Source: Lachnospiraceae bacterium
Lineage (GTDB): Bacteria > Bacillota > Clostridia > Lachnospirales > Lachnospiraceae
DNA length: 9,197 nucleotides
Assembly: GCA_900769175.1 (NCBI GenBank)
Contig: CAAGFP010000136.1
Coordinates: 1-9,197 of the forward strand
Reading direction: 5' to 3'
A program made the position numbers and the translations under genes. This document shows positions 6,625 through 9,197 of this stretch, in pieces. The notes beneath the pieces were generated by a model that had not been told where the DNA came from, did no database searches, and was given only the letters and a program-made list of their open reading frames with translations. How positions within the stretch are numbered: position 1 is the first letter of the stretch; every line of letters begins with the position of its first letter.

Positions 6625-8520
6625 TCACGCGTGACAGAGGGACACTCCACGAGACAGCGGGACACTCCGCGTGACAAAAGAAACGTCCCTGATTGAATCC
6701 AGCACATATGTACCATCATCCTCTTGAAGCTGAACGATAAAAAACAGTTCCGATTGTTCGTATAAAATCACATCAAACTCAATTGACAAGTATCGGTCTG
6801 GAATGATCTGTTCTCCCTTCCAATCAACAACGCCAAACCTGCCGGATTCGTTTTTAACGATTACATACTTTCCATAACAGATCTCCGATATACCCACAAA
6901 CTGTTCAAACTCTTCTATCTCTCGATACTCTTCATCCATGGTATCCAGTTCGAATAAAACAACATGACCGTCTACAACAGCAGCCCCGACTACCCCGGTG
7001 GACGGAAGTTCCTCAATATAATCAGCCCCGGAGAAAATCAGCTCATCCTCTCGATTAATAATGCCCCATTTTCCATCCTCTGTCTGCACTCTGGCATGAA
7101 ATCCCTGATGTTCAAACGGATGGGCATCTAAATAGTCTTTGCTGATTCTGTTTCCTTTAGAATCAATAAAATATACACTTCCTTCTTTTTCACTAACCAA
7201 AGCCAATCCATTATTCATTTGAGAAGCCATGGTAAAAGCAGGGGGGGTGATTTCATTTCCTTCCGTGTCTAAGTATCCGATTAAACCATTCAATCCGGTA
7301 TAGCGGCACGCTTCATCCCATTTATACCGGATTTCATTCTCTATATGTAAATATGGTCCGGCAATACATTCTCCTATTTGGTTATATAAATATGCATATA
7401 CGTCATCATCATATTTTATCGTGTACAATCTTTCATCTTCCGGTAAATCACTAATAATGACTTCTCCAAAATATTCATTTATGGCATCGCAATAGTCCTG
7501 CGCCCGGGACTGTGCATATTCTCTCGAATCAATCTCACACTGTTGCATATAATATGCAAAATAATCTTCCTCCCCTCTATTATAGTTCTCATATTCTTCT
7601 TCATATACTTTTGCTTTATTGTATAGCATTAAAGATTGATACTTCGAATCCGATTCCTTCCATGTATCGGTGCATCTGTACTCATATGAATGATAGGCTT
7701 CATGCAAAACCACGTTTAAAAGCATGTACGGTTTTTCTTCCTGTATGGTATCCGTGCGAATTACAATCTGATGCATATCATCAGCATAGTAACCCAATGT
7801 TCCCCCTTGGGTATCTGCTGTTGTGACACTCAGTTCATTCGGTAATCCCAAATAATCCTCTTCAATGTCAGCAATGACTTGCAAGACATTCAGTTTCTCC
7901 TGCATGGATAACTCACGCCATTTCTCTTCTTTCAAAAGAGCAAATGTATCCATATTATTTTCAATTGTCTGTTCTTCCGGATTGATAAAGGCTGCCGGTT
8001 TAATCTTTGCAGTCATGATACTGAAACCGAAAAGTTTGTTAAATTCTAAAACACACAGAATAAAAACAAGTCCAAAACAAAACAGTGTCTGGGTGATAAA
8101 ATATGCCTTCTCAATTCTACGACGTATTATCCGTTTTTTCTTTCTTTGATTGACGATTCGTCTGCACATAATCAAAAGAATCATTATGATTGAAGCCACC
8201 GCGGACACAATCAGTGTTATTGTGATTAATTCCCTGTAAATCTGAATATAGGAAAAAACGAAATAGCTTCCAAATCCCGTAATAAGATTCAGAATTATAC
8301 TAAAAGCATTTCTTCTATGTTTAATCTCAAAAATGCCTCCCACTAAAGAAGAAATGATAATACATCCGCACAGGATATATTTAGATTCAATTAAAGAAAG
8401 CGGCGAAACACACCGGAATATGTTATTTAATATCATCATGGCAATAATCGCCCACAAAATGTGAAATAGCACAAATGACATTATCCCCATAGAATTCTTT
8501 CTGTTCATCATTTCCTTCAT
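6625..8520 (-). CDS. Five-helix membrane protein with HEXXH zinc-protease motif and WG repeats
   Basis: A 631-residue protein without a gene name I recognise. Hydrophobic helices lie at about 12-34, 48-65, 71-91, 98-119 and 140-160, with a very basic cytoplasmic-type loop between the fourth and fifth (RKKKRIIRRR, 126-135). Residues 165-370 would then be outside the cell and contain VVLHEAYHSYEYR, a zinc-metallopeptidase HEXXH (H273, E274, H277). CEIDSREYA (328-336) is a plausible source of the third ligand, E329 or D331. Residues about 370-608 carry WG-type repeats such as IGYLDTEGNEI, YFIDSKGNRI, KWGIINREDELI and RFGVVDWKGEQII, usually protein- or surface-interaction modules. Inferred role: a membrane-anchored peptidase with a recognition domain. 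The start is uncertain: ATGs at codons 1, 4 and 5 all lie near AGAGGA/AAGGA. The last 21 residues (611-631) come from the repeat array. Confidence 0.75.
   Translation of the reverse strand: MKEMMNRKNSMGIMSFVLFHILWAIIAMMILNNIFRCVSPLSLIESKYILCGCIIISSLVGGIFEIKHRRNAFSIILNLITGFGSYFVFSYIQIYRELITITLIVSAVASIIMILLIMCRRIVNQRKKKRIIRRRIEKAYFITQTLFCFGLVFILCVLEFNKLFGFSIMTAKIKPAAFINPEEQTIENNMDTFALLKEEKWRELSMQEKLNVLQVIADIEEDYLGLPNELSVTTADTQGGTLGYYADDMHQIVIRTDTIQEEKPYMLLNVVLHEAYHSYEYRCTDTWKESDSKYQSLMLYNKAKVYEEEYENYNRGEEDYFAYYMQQCEIDSREYAQSRAQDYCDAINEYFGEVIISDLPEDERLYTIKYDDDVYAYLYNQIGECIAGPYLHIENEIRYKWDEACRYTGLNGLIGYLDTEGNEITPPAFTMASQMNNGLALVSEKEGSVYFIDSKGNRISKDYLDAHPFEHQGFHARVQTEDGKWGIINREDELIFSGADYIEELPSTGVVGAAVVDGHVVLFELDTMDEEYREIEEFEQFVGISEICYGKYVIVKNESGRFGVVDWKGEQIIPDRYLSIEFDVILYEQSELFFIVQLQEDDGTYVLDSIRDVSFVTRSVPLSRGVSLCHA
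6631..6690 (-). repeat. 20-bp tandem repeat array, three units, inside the WG gene 3' end
   Basis: Units 6631-6650, 6651-6670 (two or three changes) and terminal unit 6671-6690 (GTGACAAAAGAAACGTCCCT). The whole array lies within the WG protein reading frame and encodes residues 611 to about 630. Confidence 0.92.
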
Positions 8521-8548
8521 TCCTCTAATCGTAGTATTTTGTCAAAGA

Positions 8549-8578
8549 AACCGCTCCTTGTGATAAAAGAAGCGGTTA
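8549..8578 (-). repeat. Degenerate repeat copy forming a hairpin in the WG gene leader
   Basis: GTGATAAAAGAAGCGGTTA (8560-8578), with CGCTCC just before, is a decayed terminal unit. AACCGCT (8549-8555) and AGCGGTT (8571-8577) form a perfect 7-bp stem with a 15-base loop, about 30-60 bp upstream of the WG start. The transcript strand continues TTTCTTT, too broken for a confident terminator. Confidence 0.55.
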
Positions 8579-8606
8579 TAATTGCTTTATCGGTTATTCA
8601 TTGCTT

Positions 8607-8637
8607 GGACACTCCGCGTGACAAAAGAAACGTCCCC
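8607..8637 (-). repeat. One-and-a-half-unit copy of the dispersed repeat
   Basis: A truncated first unit (GGACACTCCGC, 8607-8617) followed by a complete terminal unit 8618-8637 (GTGACAAAAGAAACGTCCCC). The terminal end again faces the upstream gene, 39 bp after the out-of-frame stop of the broken membrane-peptide gene. Confidence 0.9.
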
Positions 8638-8676
8638 AATGAAGCAAATATATTCTAATTCCAATTTACAATAAAA

Positions 8677-8771
8677 TCAACCGACTGCAACAACCGGCCT
8701 TTTCTTTTCTTCCCCTGAATCTTCCTCTTTTGTTGTATCTTCCGCACCACCGGCGTAAACATCATCGCTTA
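8677..8771 (-). pseudogene. Detached acidic tail of the small membrane-protein gene (frameshift)
   Basis: Starting two bases after the AAT-TAA end of the 32-residue membrane peptide, another frame reads SDDVYAGGAEDTTK, then an acidic and lysine-rich stretch ending RPVVAVG and TGA (8677-8679). It has no start codon of its own and a stop immediately upstream. The codon pattern (GAT, GAA, GGT, GCG, AAA) is typical of real coding sequence. The simplest reading is that the original gene encoded one membrane helix followed by this hydrophilic tail, and that a small indel near 8769-8775 split them. Programmed frameshifting is possible, but I see no slippery heptamer. Confidence 0.5.
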
Positions 8772-8867
8772 ATTACAGGATGTAATTATCCACCCAATAA
8801 AGAATAAAACTCCAACACCGCAAAGAATTGCCAATCCGGCACTCATTCCACTTGACTCATTATTCAT
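8769..8867 (-). CDS. 32-residue single-helix membrane peptide
   Basis: ATG at 8867 opens a 32-residue frame: a short polar N-terminus (MNNESSGMSAG) and then one hydrophobic helix (about residues 12-29) ending IITSCN. GGGGAG lies nine bases upstream, inside the truncated repeat copy that separates this gene from the HIRAN gene, so the repeat appears to supply its ribosome binding site. I recognise no family. The abrupt end right after the helix, with a coding-like acidic tail in another frame just beyond, suggests that this is the remaining front of a frameshifted gene of about 60 codons. It may still be made as a small membrane peptide. Confidence 0.55.
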   Translation of the reverse strand: MNNESSGMSAGLAILCGVGVLFFIGWIITSCN

Positions 8868-8876
8868 GATTGTTTT

Positions 8877-8882
8877 CTCCCC
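8877..8882 (-). promoter_or_regulatory. Repeat-borne ribosome binding site for the small membrane peptide
   Basis: GGGGAG on the minus strand is the inner edge of the repeat copy at 8877-8902 and sits nine bases upstream of the ATG at 8867. Confidence 0.5.
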
Positions 8883-8902
8883 GTGACAAAAGAAACGTCC
8901 CT
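8877..8902 (-). repeat. Truncated copy of the dispersed repeat after the HIRAN gene
   Basis: CTCCCC (8877-8882) plus a full terminal unit GTGACAAAAGAAACGTCCCT (8883-8902). The last two bases belong to the TAG stop codon of the HIRAN gene (8901-8903), as at the HD-GYP and WYL genes. Confidence 0.9.
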
Positions 8903-9119
8903 AAAAATCAACCAGGTATATCCCCACTGAAATCATTTTAAAGGTTCCCTTTTGATCTATTTTTGTGATTTTGGCTTTAATGAGTTTGCCTGCATCCATA
9001 AGTCTTGCAAAAATAATATTATCCTTCTCCGGCACGTATCCCAGTTTCTTTTTCTCATTATTCAAAATTACAATCGCATTACTATCAAACTTGTTATTTT
9101 CGCGTTGCAGGGTAAGCAT
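8901..9119 (-). CDS. HIRAN-domain protein, N-terminally truncated
   Basis: A 72-residue protein matching the main part of the HIRAN domain: LTLQRENNKFDSNAIVI (3-19) fits the family pattern L.RE..N..D.NAI, and LGYVP (26-30) the following GY.P. HIRAN domains bind DNA ends (3' single-strand ends in HLTF) and occur alone or joined to helicases and nucleases in bacteria. Family members normally have another 20-30 residues in front. Here the in-frame codons upstream of the ATG still read sensibly (GYDYIIRGE) back to a TAA at 9168-9170, but contain no start codon. The purine run before the ATG (GAGGAGAG) is only two bases away and may simply be codons. The gene has therefore probably lost its true 5' end. 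Its TAG stop is at the edge of a repeat copy. Confidence 0.65.
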   Translation of the reverse strand: MLTLQRENNKFDSNAIVILNNEKKKLGYVPEKDNIIFARLMDAGKLIKAKITKIDQKGTFKMISVGIYLVDF

Positions 9120-9138
9120 CTCTCCTCGTATTATATAG

Positions 9139-9178
9139 TCATAGCCATTCTTTACCTTTTCTATAGGTTAGGCTATGA
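9139..9178. repeat. 8-bp inverted repeat at the broken 5' end of the HIRAN gene
   Basis: TCATAGCC (9139-9146) and GGCTATGA (9171-9178) are perfect inverted copies with a 24-base loop. The stem spans the point where HIRAN-like codons stop, so it may mark a rearrangement or insertion endpoint, or a hairpin of a neighbouring element outside the window. Confidence 0.5.
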
Positions 9179-9197
9179 TGTTTTAAGATGCTGTGGA

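Noticed and set aside
8540..8545. Perfect minus-strand TTGACA upstream of the WG gene as a promoter
   Set aside because: The correctly spaced position for a -10 box falls at the start codon and contains no TATAAT-like sequence.

Overview
The window looks like a chromosomal segment of a low-to-moderate GC Firmicute, probably a clostridial gut-type bacterium (Lachnospiraceae would fit). This rests on strong AGGAG-type ribosome binding sites, AT-rich spacers, and the gene content: HD-GYP protein, WYL regulator, CE2-like SGNH esterase, aldo/keto reductase, WG-repeat protein. The assignment is inference; there is no rRNA or other phylogenetic marker.

Layout. An IS110-family transposase gene (136-1311, plus strand) lies at the left, with a foldable leader that may be its bridge RNA and a terminator behind it. 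Everything else is on the minus strand. In transcription order, right to left: an N-terminally clipped HIRAN protein (8901-9119); a 32-residue membrane peptide that seems to be the front part of a frameshifted gene (8769-8867, lost tail 8677-8771); a five-helix membrane protein with an HEXXH zinc-protease motif and WG repeats (6625-8520); a membrane HD-GYP protein (5353-6534); a nitroreductase (4619-5146) followed 17 bp later by a WYL regulator (3609-4601); an aldo/keto reductase (2607-3524); and an SGNH/CE2-like esterase (1473-2558). Nitroreductase-WYL and reductase-esterase are likely co-transcribed pairs. The rest look like separately acquired units rather than one pathway.

The most striking content is a dispersed repeat built from 20-bp units in tandem (GTGACAGAGGGACACTCCGC on the plus strand), closed by a distinct terminal unit (GTGACAAAAGAAACGTCCCT). 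It occupies six of the seven spacers or gene ends not inside the two tight gene pairs, always with its fixed terminal unit facing the upstream gene's 3' end. In three genes (HIRAN, HD-GYP, WYL) the TAG stop codon is formed exactly at the repeat boundary. In two others (esterase, WG protein) the reading frame runs into the repeat and two unrelated proteins end up sharing the residues SRGVSLCHA. The gene-sense strand of the repeat has no stop codon in any frame. One inverted copy makes a composite of about 160 bp with long inverted arms upstream of the nitroreductase gene.
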